Position numbers and translations under genes: made by a program. Under the pieces are notes generated by a model. The model searched no databases, was not told the origin of the DNA, and saw nothing but the letters and a program-made list of their open reading frames with translations. Of a stretch of 64,000 nt of DNA, positions 9,325 through 19,087 are shown one piece after another (position 1 is the first letter of the stretch; every line of letters begins with the position of its first letter). The stretch is from Bacillus sp. AFS055030. Lineage in GTDB: Bacteria > Bacillota > Bacilli > Bacillales > Bacillaceae_G. The DNA lies in assembly GCF_002574545.1 (NCBI RefSeq), contig NZ_NUGT01000015.1, positions 62,001 to 126,000 of the forward strand, read 5' to 3'.

Positions 9325-10314
9325 TCATTTAACATTATTTATTTTATTACTAGCCAAGTGAGAAGCGATTAAGTCACCATGAAAACGACCATTTTCAATA
9401 AAAATTTCGTTTGCATTGTTTCCTGCAGCAATTACCCCTGCAATATAAATGCCTTCAATATTTGTTTCCATCGTTTCTGGATTAAATAATGGTCTTCCTG
9501 TTGCATCATCAACTTTTACGCCCATACTTTTGATTAATGTATGATCAGGATGGTAACCTGTCATAGCATAGACAAAGTCATTTTCAATTTCAACGATTTG
9601 TCCTTCTTTTTCGTAGACTACTGATGATTCTTTTATTTCAAGTAGATTTGCGTTAAATTCCATTTTAATTGTTTCAGAACGGACAAGAGCCTCGAATTCT
9701 GGTAAAACCCAAGGTTTAATACTTGGTGAATAAGAACTTCCTCTATAAAGTACAGTTACATCTGCTCCACACTTTTCTAGTTCGAGTGCTGCGTCAACAC
9801 TGGAGTTTTTACCTCCAATCACGACAACCTTCTGGTTAAAATGTTGATGACCTTCAAAAAAGTAATGCGAAACTTTTTTAAGTTGTTCACCTGGAGTTGA
9901 TAAATAGTTTGGTTGGTCATAATATCCAGTTGCTACAATAACAGCTTTTGCTTCATAACGTTTTTTTTCACCATTTATTGTAACTGATTCAATGATAAAA
10001 TCATTTTTCTTACTAACCGTTTTTACTTCTTCAAAAGCATTGATTCTTATTCGATTCCGTTTAACAACGTCACGGTAATATGCTAGAGCTTGGTGTTTTT
10101 TTGGTTTTCTACCTTCAATAATAAATGGAATATTTCCCACTTCTAATTTTTCACTTGTACTAAAAAATGTTTGATGCGTAGGAAAACGACTGAGGGTATG
10201 AACGATATTTCCTTTTTCAATTATTAATGCAGATATCCCCTTATTTTTTAGTGCTAAATAAGCCGCAATACCACAGGGCCCTCCGCCAATGATTAGAACT
10301 TCTACTTTTTCCAT
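9325..10314 (-). CDS. ypdA: Bacillithiol disulfide reductase YpdA
   Basis: A 329-residue NAD(P)H-dependent flavoprotein of the thioredoxin reductase superfamily. In Staphylococcus and Bacillus, YpdA reduces bacillithiol disulfide to bacillithiol. The FAD-binding motif is GGGPCG at residues 10-15 and includes Cys14, the cysteine considered functionally important in YpdA. A second dinucleotide motif VVIGGKNSSVDAA binds NADPH, and TGYHPD and EIFIENGRFHGD lie near the C terminus. The ATG at 10314 has GGAG 9 bases upstream; a TTG 15 bases earlier would overlap this site. Confidence 0.93.
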   Translation of the reverse strand: MEKVEVLIIGGGPCGIAAYLALKNKGISALIIEKGNIVHTLSRFPTHQTFFSTSEKLEVGNIPFIIEGRKPKKHQALAYYRDVVKRNRIRINAFEEVKTVSKKNDFIIESVTINGEKKRYEAKAVIVATGYYDQPNYLSTPGEQLKKVSHYFFEGHQHFNQKVVVIGGKNSSVDAALELEKCGADVTVLYRGSSYSPSIKPWVLPEFEALVRSETIKMEFNANLLEIKESSVVYEKEGQIVEIENDFVYAMTGYHPDHTLIKSMGVKVDDATGRPLFNPETMETNIEGIYIAGVIAAGNNANEIFIENGRFHGDLIASHLASNKINNVK

Positions 10315-10410
10315 TTGAAACATCTCCAATAAACTAGAGTCTTAGTTATATTTACTATTACTATTTTACGTAAAATATTCTATTTGTCTAATAATAGCTA
10401 GTCCAAATAA

Positions 10411-10441
10411 AAAACAAGATGGAAATTTCCCATCTTGTTTT
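10411..10441 (-). terminator. Terminator after gudB
   Basis: AAAACAAGATGG pairs perfectly with CCATCTTGTTTT. It lies 16 bases beyond the gudB stop codon. Confidence 0.88.
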
Positions 10442-10457
10442 AAACTTAGTACTATTC

Positions 10458-11738
10458 TTATACCCAGCCTCTAAATCGGCTAGCTTCAGCCATTTTACGC
10501 GCACCAACCATATAAGCAGCTAATCGCATATTTACTTTTCTATTTACACTTGTTTCATAAATATTATTAAATGAACGTACCATAACTTTTTCTAATCGCT
10601 CTTCTACTTCTTCTTCAGTCCAGTAATAACCTTGGTTATTCTGTACCCATTCAAAGTAAGAAACCGTTACGCCACCAGCACTTGCTAACACGTCTGGTAC
10701 TAATAAGATTCCACGCTCTGTTAAAATTTTTGTAGCCTCAAGTGTTGTTGGTCCATTAGCAGCTTCAACTACGATACTTGCTTTAATATTATGAGCATTA
10801 TCTTTTGTAATTTGATTTTCAATCGCTGCTGGAACTAAGATATCACACTCTAACTCTAATAATTCTTTATTTGAAATTGTATTATTAAATAGTTTAGTAA
10901 TTGTACCAAAGCTATCTCTACGATCTAATAAATAATCAATGTCTAAGCCGTTTGGATCATGAAGTGCACCATAAGCATCAGAAATACCAATAACTTTTGC
11001 GCCTGCATCATGCATAAATTTCGCTAAGAAGCTACCTGCATTACCAAATCCTTGGATAACAACTCGTGCACCTTCTAAGTTAATGCCTTTACGTTTTGCT
11101 GCCTCACGTATTACGATTGTTACACCTTTTGCAGTAGCTGTTTCACGTCCGTGAGATCCACCTAATACTAATGGTTTACCAGTAATAAAACCAGGTGAGT
11201 TAAATTCATCGATTCTAGAATATTCATCCATCATCCAAGCCATAATTTGTGAATTTGTAAATACGTCTGGAGCTGGAATATCTTTAGTTGGTCCTACGAT
11301 TTGGCTAATTGCACGAACATAACCGCGGCTAAGTCTTTCTAACTCACGGAATGACATATCACGTGGATCACAAATAATTCCACCTTTACCTCCACCATAT
11401 GGTAAATCTACAATTCCACATTTTAAGCTCATCCAGATTGAAAGGGCTTTAACTTCATTTTCTGTTACATTTGGATGGAAACGGATACCACCTTTAGTTG
11501 GTCCTACCGCATCATTATGTTGAGCTCTGTAACCAGTGAAAATTTTCACTTGTCCATCATCCATGCGAACTGGAATTTTTACAGTCATCATACGAACTGG
11601 TTCTTTTAATAGTTCATACATTTCATTTGAATATCCTAATTTTTCTAACGCTTCTTTAATAACTACTTGTGTAGGCGCTAGTACATCTAAATGTTCTTCA
11701 GTGTTGCTATTTTTCTCTGTAGATTTCTCGGCAACCAT
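10458..11738 (-). CDS. gudB: NAD-specific glutamate dehydrogenase
   Basis: GudB deaminates glutamate to 2-oxoglutarate and ammonia. The PYGGGKGG stretch near residues 113-120 includes the catalytic lysine (Lys118), and [10 protein letters not shown] is the Rossmann motif. The 426 residues match active GudB. The lab strain B. subtilis 168 carries a 9-base duplication giving VKAVKA; here residues 96-98 read a single VKA, so the enzyme should be active. The start ATG follows AGGGGGTTTACA; 13 extra upstream codons lack a ribosome site. A catabolite-repression-like site lies upstream. Confidence 0.96.
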   Translation of the reverse strand: MVAEKSTEKNSNTEEHLDVLAPTQVVIKEALEKLGYSNEMYELLKEPVRMMTVKIPVRMDDGQVKIFTGYRAQHNDAVGPTKGGIRFHPNVTENEVKALSIWMSLKCGIVDLPYGGGKGGIICDPRDMSFRELERLSRGYVRAISQIVGPTKDIPAPDVFTNSQIMAWMMDEYSRIDEFNSPGFITGKPLVLGGSHGRETATAKGVTIVIREAAKRKGINLEGARVVIQGFGNAGSFLAKFMHDAGAKVIGISDAYGALHDPNGLDIDYLLDRRDSFGTITKLFNNTISNKELLELECDILVPAAIENQITKDNAHNIKASIVVEAANGPTTLEATKILTERGILLVPDVLASAGGVTVSYFEWVQNNQGYYWTEEEVEERLEKVMVRSFNNIYETSVNRKVNMRLAAYMVGARKMAEASRFRGWV

Positions 11739-11858
11739 TGTAAACCCCCTAGAAATTTGAACGATGAAAAGATTCATTCATTCTGAAATTAGTATACAAC
11801 TTTCCATCCCATTTTGAAAGTTATAAACACATAGAAAACAAAATATAATATTCGTTTA

Positions 11859-11874
11859 ATGTAAGCGTTTTCTA
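11859..11874 (-). promoter_or_regulatory. Candidate cre site (CcpA) upstream of gudB
   Basis: ATGTAAGCGTTTTCTA differs from the cre consensus WTGNAANCGNWWWCAW at one position. It lies about 120 bases upstream of the gudB start. A -10 TATACT follows nearer the gene at about 11792-11797, with a weak -35 (TTTCAA) 17 bases before it. Confidence 0.45.
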
Positions 11875-11954
11875 TGGTCATTATACTCCTATTTCCAAAA
11901 TTTGAAAAGGAAAGAATTCGAAGAAATACAATATATTTATAAAAAATTTACAAA

Positions 11955-11986
11955 AGTAAAACCTCTCGTAAAAAATTACTGAGAGG
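11955..11986 (-). terminator. Terminator that overlaps the end of mecB
   Basis: CCTCTC and GAGAGG pair with an A/T-rich inner part. The 5' arm of the hairpin uses the last codons of mecB and the TAA stop lies within the stem-loop. Confidence 0.7.
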
Positions 11987-12584
11987 CTTTATTTTTAACG
12001 AAATAAAAATGCAGTTGTTCAATAGCATTTTCTGATATAAGTTCTTTACCATATTCAATAATACGGTAAATTGTTCTAGTGGAAGGATTGCCATATTCAG
12101 CTAAAATCGCATAAAATGTTTCACGATCTAGTCTTCCTATTTCATTCTCCTCGAACTTTAAGTAAAACGTATTTTCAAAAGAGAATAATCTTCCACCTAA
12201 AGCATCACATGAAACCAATTTTTCAGAAAGTAGGATTAGATCATCTAATGTAGAAAACTCGTACAATATATGTTCACTTTCATCTAGGATTACTTCCATC
12301 GAGATAAAGTCGTCTTGAAACTCATCTTCCTCTTCTTCAATTTCATCGGATTTTGTGACAATTACAACCATTCCTTGAGCTTGAAGAGAGAAAACTTCAA
12401 CGGATACTTTTCCATCTACTTCGAAACCTAGTTCTACGCTAGCTTCATGCATCATATCTTGAAAAAGCTGTTGAACTTTTGGTGCATTGTACCATAAGTC
12501 TTCTTTTGTCAGACCACGTTCAGATAAATCATCAGATGTAAGAAAAACTTTTATTTTATTGTAGTTCAACCGTTCCAACCTCAT
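11976..12584 (-). CDS. mecB: ClpC adaptor protein MecB (YpbH), MecA family
   Basis: MecA/MecB adaptors bring target proteins to the ClpC-ClpP protease; MecA controls competence factor ComK and MecB is its paralogue. The 202-residue protein has the N-terminal domain starting MRLERLNYNKIKVFLTSDDL, a short acidic linker (EIEEEEDEFQDD, about residues 80-91), and the C-terminal ClpC-binding domain with an alternation of helices and strands. Position next to gudB/ypdA and the ypb genes fits ypbH in B. subtilis rather than mecA. Confidence 0.9.
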   Translation of the reverse strand: MRLERLNYNKIKVFLTSDDLSERGLTKEDLWYNAPKVQQLFQDMMHEASVELGFEVDGKVSVEVFSLQAQGMVVIVTKSDEIEEEEDEFQDDFISMEVILDESEHILYEFSTLDDLILLSEKLVSCDALGGRLFSFENTFYLKFEENEIGRLDRETFYAILAEYGNPSTRTIYRIIEYGKELISENAIEQLHFYFVKNKASQ

Positions 12585-12660
12585 GAACTAGCCTCCTTGC
12601 TGCATTTACCATAGTACAGTTTATGTTTTTATCTAATTTTGGTGATTCTAAAGTCAAAAT

Positions 12661-13569
12661 TCATTTATAATTAAAATTCTGCTTTAACCATTCATCCCAG
12701 TTCGATTGTTGACTCCCAATATAAAATTCCTGTATGGAATCCATAATCGGGCTTTCACAAGTTGAAACTGCATGACCACCAATTCCAATAATGATATCAG
12801 GTTTTATTTTTTTAATAGTAATGGCAAGATCAATTGTTTTCTTTAAATTTTCTCTTAACGTACACGTCATGATAAATCCAGCTGGTTTTACTTCATTTAT
12901 TACTTGTTCTACATCATTTGAATCAATCGATGCGCCTAAATAAATCACTTGAAAACCGATTCTTCTTAAATAAATCGTAAAAATTAATAAGCCTAGTTCG
13001 TGCTTTTCTTCTGGTCCACAAACTGCAATTAACTTCGGCAAATGTTTATTGTTAGGTAAGTTTTGATAGATCATCCCTAATCTTGTTCTTAAAAAAGATG
13101 TTGCAAAATGTTCATGGGCACTAGTAATTTCACCATTACGACATTTATCACCTATTAGTATGAAAACCTTCGAAATAATTTTAAATAATACTTTATCAAC
13201 AGAAAAAAGACTAAAAGCTTCATTCACATAATTATGAGCTTCACTTTCTTCAAAAGATAATAATGAAGAAACAATTCGATTTACTAGTGCATCAGATTGT
13301 AGATTTTCAGTAAGAGAGCTGTCATTAGACGATTTATGTTCTTTTGCTTCATATAAGTTAATTGCTTGTCCAATTGTAAACCCTTCATTCACTTTTTGAA
13401 CGAGCCATTTTAAAATAAAAACATGTTCCTCTGTATATAATCGATGGCCAGCATCATTTCGTACAGGACTAATGATATTATATCTTCGTTCCCAAGCTCT
13501 TAAAGTGCCAGGTAATATCCCAACAATGTTAGAAATTGCTTTAATATTGTACTTTCCTATTTGGGCCAA
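12661..13569 (-). CDS. MerR-family regulator with cobalamin-binding domain (CarH/LitR-like)
   Basis: The 302-residue protein has a MerR winged-helix DNA-binding domain at residues 8-75 (TLRAWERRYNIISPVRN is typical), a four-helix cap at about 95-175 and a B12-binding Rossmann domain at 178-285 with lower-ligand His190 in EEKHELG. The layout is that of the light sensors CarH and LitR, which bind adenosylcobalamin. Their cap motif is W-x9-EH; here EH is present (153-154) but the Trp position is Cys143. The TTG start follows AGGAGGAAAGAAAA. The gene follows ypbG by 33 bases and has no counterpart at this place in B. subtilis. Confidence 0.82.
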   Translation of the reverse strand: MAQIGKYNIKAISNIVGILPGTLRAWERRYNIISPVRNDAGHRLYTEEHVFILKWLVQKVNEGFTIGQAINLYEAKEHKSSNDSSLTENLQSDALVNRIVSSLLSFEESEAHNYVNEAFSLFSVDKVLFKIISKVFILIGDKCRNGEITSAHEHFATSFLRTRLGMIYQNLPNNKHLPKLIAVCGPEEKHELGLLIFTIYLRRIGFQVIYLGASIDSNDVEQVINEVKPAGFIMTCTLRENLKKTIDLAITIKKIKPDIIIGIGGHAVSTCESPIMDSIQEFYIGSQQSNWDEWLKQNFNYK

Positions 13570-13602
13570 TTTTCTTTCCTCCTGCATGTAAACAAGAAAC
13601 AC

Positions 13603-14310
13603 TTAGTTCATAACTTCAAAATTTAATACTGTAATTGTGTTTTGTTTGCGAATTCCTTTATTGTTATATAGCTCCAAATATACCGTTTTCTGATTTCGAT
13701 TTCCATTTAATTGACTTCTTTCAAACAGATAAACTTGAATACTTTCAAAATTACTACTATTACTATCCATGACCTCAGTATAACTTGCTAAAATACTAAA
13801 ATCATCTCCATATCGCTCTTCAAGTGCATAGTCTAAATGATCTCTCTTTGTTTTCACATCATCTAAACCAACAATTGAAAACTTAGTACCATTTTCAGTC
13901 TCAAATGAAGCACTTTTATTTTCTAAAATTGTAACTTTACAATCTAGTAATAATGCATTTAGATCTCTATAGTTGCCACTATAATCATGATCATTCCACA
14001 AAAAATAGACTGGAGCCATAGAGGATAAATAGTGAATATTTTCACCTTTATATTTTTTTGACTTCTTTTTCGAATAACCGCTTAAAAGAATGATCGTATT
14101 ATGATTGCAAATTTTTTCAATCTCTGTCAATTTATAAAATAGATCGCCTATATTTGGAATCCAAATAAGCTGAATTGATTCTAAAGAATCATCTACATGT
14201 TTTATATTAATTTTTCTATGTATAATTTCTAACTTACTTTTTCGATTAATTAATAAAATAAGTGCTACAATTACTACAATTCCGATCAATGATATTATTT
14301 TTATGTTCAT
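13603..14310 (-). CDS. ypbG: YpbG-like membrane-anchored protein with degenerate phosphoesterase fold
   Basis: A 235-residue protein with one N-terminal membrane helix at about residues 4-22, then a soluble domain that I place outside or in the cytoplasm without certainty. Position and length agree with B. subtilis YpbG, a calcineurin-like metallophosphoesterase family member. The metal-binding motifs are broken: the GNHD motif reads WNDHD and no clear DxH is visible at the start of the domain, so it may not be catalytic. The start at 14310 has AAGGGGG only 2-3 bases upstream. A frame 19 codons longer lacks a ribosome site. Confidence 0.5.
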   Translation of the reverse strand: MNIKIISLIGIVVIVALILLINRKSKLEIIHRKINIKHVDDSLESIQLIWIPNIGDLFYKLTEIEKICNHNTIILLSGYSKKKSKKYKGENIHYLSSMAPVYFLWNDHDYSGNYRDLNALLLDCKVTILENKSASFETENGTKFSIVGLDDVKTKRDHLDYALEERYGDDFSILASYTEVMDSNSSNFESIQVYLFERSQLNGNRNQKTVYLELYNNKGIRKQNTITVLNFEVMN

Positions 14311-14469
14311 TTCCCCCTTGTTATAAAACAAAGCAATGTCTGCTAGAAATCTCAAATTATACTTCATTCAAATAAATCAATTTTTACATATTTTGTTGCT
14401 ACAGTTCAAAGTGCTTTTTTTTATTATACAAAAACTAGTAGGAATTGAAAAATTTTAAACAACGAAAAA

Positions 14470-14502
14470 ACTTATGGCCATTGATACAAAATGGGCATAA
14501 GT
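14470..14502 (-). terminator. Terminator of the ypbB-recS-ypbD-ypbE unit
   Basis: ACTTATG pairs with CATAAGT with additional GC pairs inside; the minus strand continues in TTTTTTCGTT. It lies about 95 bases after the ypbE stop. Confidence 0.7.
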
Positions 14503-14595
14503 CTTTTAAGTGAAATAAAGTTTAATCGGTTCGAATAGTCTATTTTCGTATGATTTCGAATTTCATTTTTCATTGCCTCTATAGATTTCTTAACC

Positions 14596-15213
14596 TTATT
14601 TAACCACATCGACATTTAATGGGATTTTTAGAATCTGACCAGGCGTTACTTCAATCCCATTTAAATGATTTGCATCTTGAATAATTTCTTCGCCATCACG
14701 ATTACCATAATATTTCATTGAAATCGTAAATAAAGTTTCACCTCTTTTGACTTCGTGATTAATCACTTGAACTCCAATAGTTGCACTTGAATCAGCTTGA
14801 AGTTTTACGCCATTATTAATCTCTTTTTTGGTTGAAGCTTTATTCTGAGTTTCCTTCTTTTTTTGCTTTTTAACATTGTTTCTCGCAGCTAATTCAACTT
14901 TTTCAAATTTATTTGAAGGTATGATTAAACTTCCTTTTTCAGTAAATATTTTATCGTATTTACTATGTACAAACTTAACTACTCCAAAAGGTAACATGAT
15001 AAAGATTATGACTAAAGCAGTAATTAAAGGATACTTTATTTTCCACCAAGGTCTACGTAGATCCTCTTTTATTTTCATCGTTTCACTTCTTGGTGGCAAA
15101 TTTAACAAATCAACTGCTTTATGATCTTCATTTATTTTTTTATTTTTAAATTTCTTATTTTTTTTCATTCGACTTAAGTCAGCGATACGATTAGTCTTAA
15201 GCTCATTATTCAT
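14596..15213 (-). CDS. ypbE: YpbE-like membrane protein with LysM domain
   Basis: A 205-residue protein with a basic cytoplasmic N-terminal part (residues 1-58), one membrane helix at about 60-80, a lysine-rich linker and a C-terminal LysM domain at about 152-200 (HEVKRGETLFTISMKYYGN). LysM binds peptidoglycan N-acetylglucosamine, so the C-terminal end should face the wall. The start codon overlaps the ypbD stop in ATGA, indicating translational coupling. Role unknown. Confidence 0.85.
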   Translation of the reverse strand: MNNELKTNRIADLSRMKKNKKFKNKKINEDHKAVDLLNLPPRSETMKIKEDLRRPWWKIKYPLITALVIIFIMLPFGVVKFVHSKYDKIFTEKGSLIIPSNKFEKVELAARNNVKKQKKKETQNKASTKKEINNGVKLQADSSATIGVQVINHEVKRGETLFTISMKYYGNRDGEEIIQDANHLNGIEVTPGQILKIPLNVDVVK

Positions 15214-15794
15214 TCTTTGTCTTCACTTTCCAAACTTAATTTCATATACAATCCTAAAACATAATCTAATATAAAATGTGCAATAATTACAATAACAAGA
15301 TTATTTGTTTTCAAATATAAGTAACCTAAGAAAAAACTTTCGATTAATACAATCGTAAGTAAAATCGGTTTTTTCACATATCGAAAATGAACTAAAGCAA
15401 ACACAACAGATGCAATAATTAATCCAAATTTAGCTTGAATAAATCCTCGAAAAAATAATTCTTCTGATAATGCGATTAAAGTACAAAGTATTGTCATTTC
15501 AGGAACTGAGAGTGACGTAAAGAATCTTTTATTAAATCCACCATCATCCAATAAACGCTCTGGAATTGCATAATTTAATAAAATATTAAATAATACGAGT
15601 GAAAATCCAGCACCGAATCCAAATAAATAGGTTTTATAGCTTTTTAATAAATGTAAATCATCCAAAAATTTTTCTGTACCAATAAAAAAAACAATACATA
15701 AAATAGCGATCACTAAAATGATTAACTGTGTGCCATACACGCTTTTCTTCAAATAGTTAACTGGAATTTCTTGACGGTTTAATTCGCTTTCCAT
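15210..15794 (-). CDS. ypbD: CPBP intramembrane metalloprotease family protein YpbD
   Basis: A 194-residue polytopic protein with about five or six membrane helices. The CPBP (Abi) signature is present: EELFFRGF (EExxxR) near residue 106, a following HFRY histidine region and a C-terminal AHFILD. Members of this family are membrane-embedded proteases related to Rce1. The ATG follows AGGAATCTAT. It lies between recS and ypbE in the same order as in B. subtilis. Substrate unknown. Confidence 0.88.
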   Translation of the reverse strand: MESELNRQEIPVNYLKKSVYGTQLIILVIAILCIVFFIGTEKFLDDLHLLKSYKTYLFGFGAGFSLVLFNILLNYAIPERLLDDGGFNKRFFTSLSVPEMTILCTLIALSEELFFRGFIQAKFGLIIASVVFALVHFRYVKKPILLTIVLIESFFLGYLYLKTNNLVIVIIAHFILDYVLGLYMKLSLESEDKE

Positions 15795-15803
15795 ATAGAT
15801 TCC

Positions 15804-17321
15804 TCACAGCCCCAATTTATTTCTTAATTCTTGTCCCCATGTACGTACGTTATGATTTTCATATTTCTCATGATTAGTTGAACAATACTCATCAAACGAA
15901 ATACCACAAATGTTACAGCAATTTCTTGGTCTATTTATTAACATTTCATCAAATAGGAGAAGATATTTTTCTCGATAACATGTAGATGAAGATAGAAAAT
16001 CAATCATCGCTTTAAGTTTTAAATATTTCACCTTTTTTCTCTCTGAAATTAACTCTTTGATCGATTCTAATAAGCGATCATTTATTTTTTCGAAATACAA
16101 ATGTTCTTCTACAATTACATTATATTTAACCATTTCAGAATGAAGTGTTGTCCACTGTACTTCACTAAATTGAAAAACCGCTTTCCAATTAGACACAAGT
16201 GTTTCAGTTAATTTAATCGGATCTTCTTCTAATCTTTTTACGTACGATAGAAAAGATTCAACTTGACTCATAGTAAGGATTTCGTCATCAATCAACCTTA
16301 GTGGTAACTCATGATCGTTTTCACATACAATTAGAATTGCTATACTTGGCTTTCCATCTCGTCCAGCACGTCCAATTTCTTGAAGATAATTCTCAATGTT
16401 TGACGGATACTGGTAATGAATTACAAATCTTACATTAGGTTTATTAATTCCCATACCAAAAGCACTTGTACAAACTATGATATCAATTTGATTTTGAATA
16501 AATTGTTGTTGAATTAAAATTCTTTGTTCTTGTTCCATTCCACCATGATAATAAGCAACTTTACAATTTAACTTTTCACTTAAAGTATGTGAAATTTTCT
16601 CACAAGTAGCTCTAGTACCACAATAAACGATGCCTGGACCTGTTAATTTAGAAAGATGATTAGTTAATAAGTAGAGCTTTTCTATTTCCGAATCTACTTT
16701 TTCAACTTGAATTGCTATGTTCTCTCTATTTACTGAATTGATATATTGTTGAACATCTTTTAACTGTAGTATTTCGATTATTTCGTCCCGCACATTTTTG
16801 CTAGCTGTAGCGGTTAAAGCTAAAACCGTAGGATTATTTAATTTCCGCTTTATTTCCCCTAGCGTTTTATATTCTGGCCTAAAATCATGGCCCCACTGTG
16901 ATATACAATGGGCTTCATCAACCACAAATAATGAGATTTTAGACGCAGAAAGCTTTTGAATTAAAAATTGATTTTGTAACATTTCAGGCGAAACAAAAAT
17001 AAACTTATAGCTACTAATATGATTAAATAAATATTTTTTTTGCTCAAAACTTCTAAAGCTATTTAGTGCAATAACTCGTTTATCTCCGAATGATTTAATC
17101 TGTTCTACTTGATCCTCCATAAGTGAAAGTAAAGGTGAAACGATTACTACAACACCAGGTAACAGTAGCCCTGTTAATTGATATAATAGTGACTTCCCTC
17201 CACCTGTAGGAAGCATCGCTAAAACATCTTTTGAGTTTATCAAATCATTAATAATTTCTTTTTGGCTATTACGAAAACTTGAATAACCGAATTTTTCGTA
17301 TAGCACTTTATTTAGGTCCAT
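15804..17321 (-). CDS. recS: ATP-dependent DNA helicase RecS (YpbC), RecQ family
   Basis: A 505-residue superfamily 2 helicase. Motif I is LPTGGGKS, motif [16 protein letters not shown], motif [13 protein letters not shown] cysteine cluster (CYREK, CCNICG, EYC) close to the C terminus forms the RecQ zinc-binding part. No HRDC domain follows, which fits the shorter RecS rather than RecQ. The start at 17321 overlaps the end of ypbB by 14 bases and has GGGTGA 5 bases upstream; seven further codons upstream are in frame but lack a site. Confidence 0.92.
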   Translation of the reverse strand: MDLNKVLYEKFGYSSFRNSQKEIINDLINSKDVLAMLPTGGGKSLLYQLTGLLLPGVVVIVSPLLSLMEDQVEQIKSFGDKRVIALNSFRSFEQKKYLFNHISSYKFIFVSPEMLQNQFLIQKLSASKISLFVVDEAHCISQWGHDFRPEYKTLGEIKRKLNNPTVLALTATASKNVRDEIIEILQLKDVQQYINSVNRENIAIQVEKVDSEIEKLYLLTNHLSKLTGPGIVYCGTRATCEKISHTLSEKLNCKVAYYHGGMEQEQRILIQQQFIQNQIDIIVCTSAFGMGINKPNVRFVIHYQYPSNIENYLQEIGRAGRDGKPSIAILIVCENDHELPLRLIDDEILTMSQVESFLSYVKRLEEDPIKLTETLVSNWKAVFQFSEVQWTTLHSEMVKYNVIVEEHLYFEKINDRLLESIKELISERKKVKYLKLKAMIDFLSSSTCYREKYLLLFDEMLINRPRNCCNICGISFDEYCSTNHEKYENHNVRTWGQELRNKLGL

Positions 17322-18381
17322 ATAAATCACCCATTCTTGCAAGAGTAATACGAATTTGAAAATAAGTTACCTCATTTAATAAAGCTTCTTTAATAATTTT
17401 TAATTTCCTTGTATTAAGTTCAATTATTTTATTTTTTATTAAAGTAAATTGTTTTGTCGAAATAAATTGATGAATTGGAAATAATTTATCACTTAATACA
17501 CACTCCACTATATGATCCTCGATTGTACTAATTTTTAAATTACGAATCGCTGCTATTTCTTGAATGGTTTTACCTTCTTTAAATAATCGCTTCGTTTCGA
17601 TTGAAGTATTCGTAATATTAGTACGTTTATCTCCTTTAACAAATTTACTTAATAAAGGATAATGATTGTTCCCTTCGACCAAAATAGTGATGATATGATG
17701 CAAAGTATTAATCGAGTTGAGATAAATTTTTTCAACAGCTACTTTGTGTTCAGATGCAATCTGTTCAAACGTCATGCCATAAGAATTAGCACCAGACAAT
17801 CGTTTCACAAATAATAATGCATCTTCGTCACTTAAATTTTCTAAAATTGTATGTAATTCATTGTAAAATTGCTTAACTAATTCGTCTTTATTCCCATTAT
17901 AATTAAGAATCTCATTTTTTACCCATTCTTGTATGTCTTGATCTTGAATAACTGCTCTAAAATAGTTTAATTTCATATTCAAATTGGAAACTGTTTGAAA
18001 AAATAATGAAAACCTTTTCCAAAAAATCTTTTGAATACTCGAAAACCTTAGACCATTTATATGTGTAAATTCCATAAACTGTAATTTTTGATTTGCTAAA
18101 TATGCTTGACCATTTTTATTTAACAAATAAATATTTTTATTTTCAGTTTGACCTATGTACCCTTTAACCTCTAACCCATTTATAATTTCTTGCATATTTT
18201 GATGGGTAAGGAAATGAAAAAGTCCGAAAAATGATGTGACATGATAAAAATGAGAATCTTGTATAATCTGAGCACTTTGTTTACCTTTTAATAAATACAA
18301 TATACCTTGGATCGTTCGTTCACCATTATACCGATGAAGTAAAAAAAGGATGATTTCTTCCAAAATTGATAGTTTAGACAT
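17308..18381 (-). CDS. ypbB: YpbB, RecS-associated helix-turn-helix protein
   Basis: A 357-residue, mainly helical protein that is always found just upstream of recS in Bacillus. Its C-terminal part (about residues 265-320, [18 protein letters not shown]) is a helix-turn-helix typical of the domain found next to RecQ helicases. The N-terminal part has hydrophobic, leucine-rich helices ([17 protein letters not shown]). It overlaps recS by 14 bases, so synthesis is coupled. A partner role for RecS is inferred from this arrangement only. Confidence 0.8.
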   Translation of the reverse strand: MSKLSILEEIILFLLHRYNGERTIQGILYLLKGKQSAQIIQDSHFYHVTSFFGLFHFLTHQNMQEIINGLEVKGYIGQTENKNIYLLNKNGQAYLANQKLQFMEFTHINGLRFSSIQKIFWKRFSLFFQTVSNLNMKLNYFRAVIQDQDIQEWVKNEILNYNGNKDELVKQFYNELHTILENLSDEDALLFVKRLSGANSYGMTFEQIASEHKVAVEKIYLNSINTLHHIITILVEGNNHYPLLSKFVKGDKRTNITNTSIETKRLFKEGKTIQEIAAIRNLKISTIEDHIVECVLSDKLFPIHQFISTKQFTLIKNKIIELNTRKLKIIKEALLNEVTYFQIRITLARMGDLYGPK

Positions 18382-18605
18382 TATAAACCTCTCAAATAAA
18401 TTTATTCCATTAATATATTTGAATATTTTTTCGAATTATTATTAGTAGTTTAAAAATATTTGTGTATTTTTTCTAACTAGTTGTTATTTCTTCTAGCTTA
18501 TCATATGTATCAATATCCAAACCATTTTAAACAAATAAAAATCATTATTTATTTTATTTGAAATTTCATCATTTCTCGTTTTTTTCAAAACCTTGTACAA
18601 TTATA

Positions 18606-18634
18606 TTGAAAAGTTTTGGAAACCGTTTTAAAAT
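18606..18634 (+). promoter_or_regulatory. Sigma-A promoter of fer
   Basis: TTGAAA and TAAAAT are separated by 17 bases. The site lies in the 320-base gap between ypbB and fer; the remainder of the gap is A/T-rich without other features seen. Confidence 0.6.
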
Positions 18635-18671
18635 GTTTACAGGTACATTACAAAAATAGTATCTGTAATAA

Positions 18672-18950
<279 letters not shown>

Positions 18951-18958
18951 TAAAAACT

Positions 18959-18987
18959 GCGGCGGAAGTTATTTCGTCGCTTTTTTT
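18959..18987 (+). terminator. Terminator after fer
   Basis: GCGGCGGAA pairs with TTTCGTCGC (two G-U pairs) around a 4-base loop, followed by seven T. Confidence 0.88.
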
Positions 18988-19049
18988 ATTTTTAAAACTT
19001 TGATACCTTTTTCACTTTACAAATGCATTTCTAACGATACAAAAAACAA

Positions 19050-19080
19050 AAAGTGTCTACCGAAATTTAGTAGACACTTT
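19050..19080 (-). terminator. Terminator after ribU
   Basis: AAAGTGTCTAC pairs perfectly with GTAGACACTTT; A-rich flank on the left gives the U-tract on the minus strand. Confidence 0.88.
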
Positions 19081-19087
19081 CATTTAT

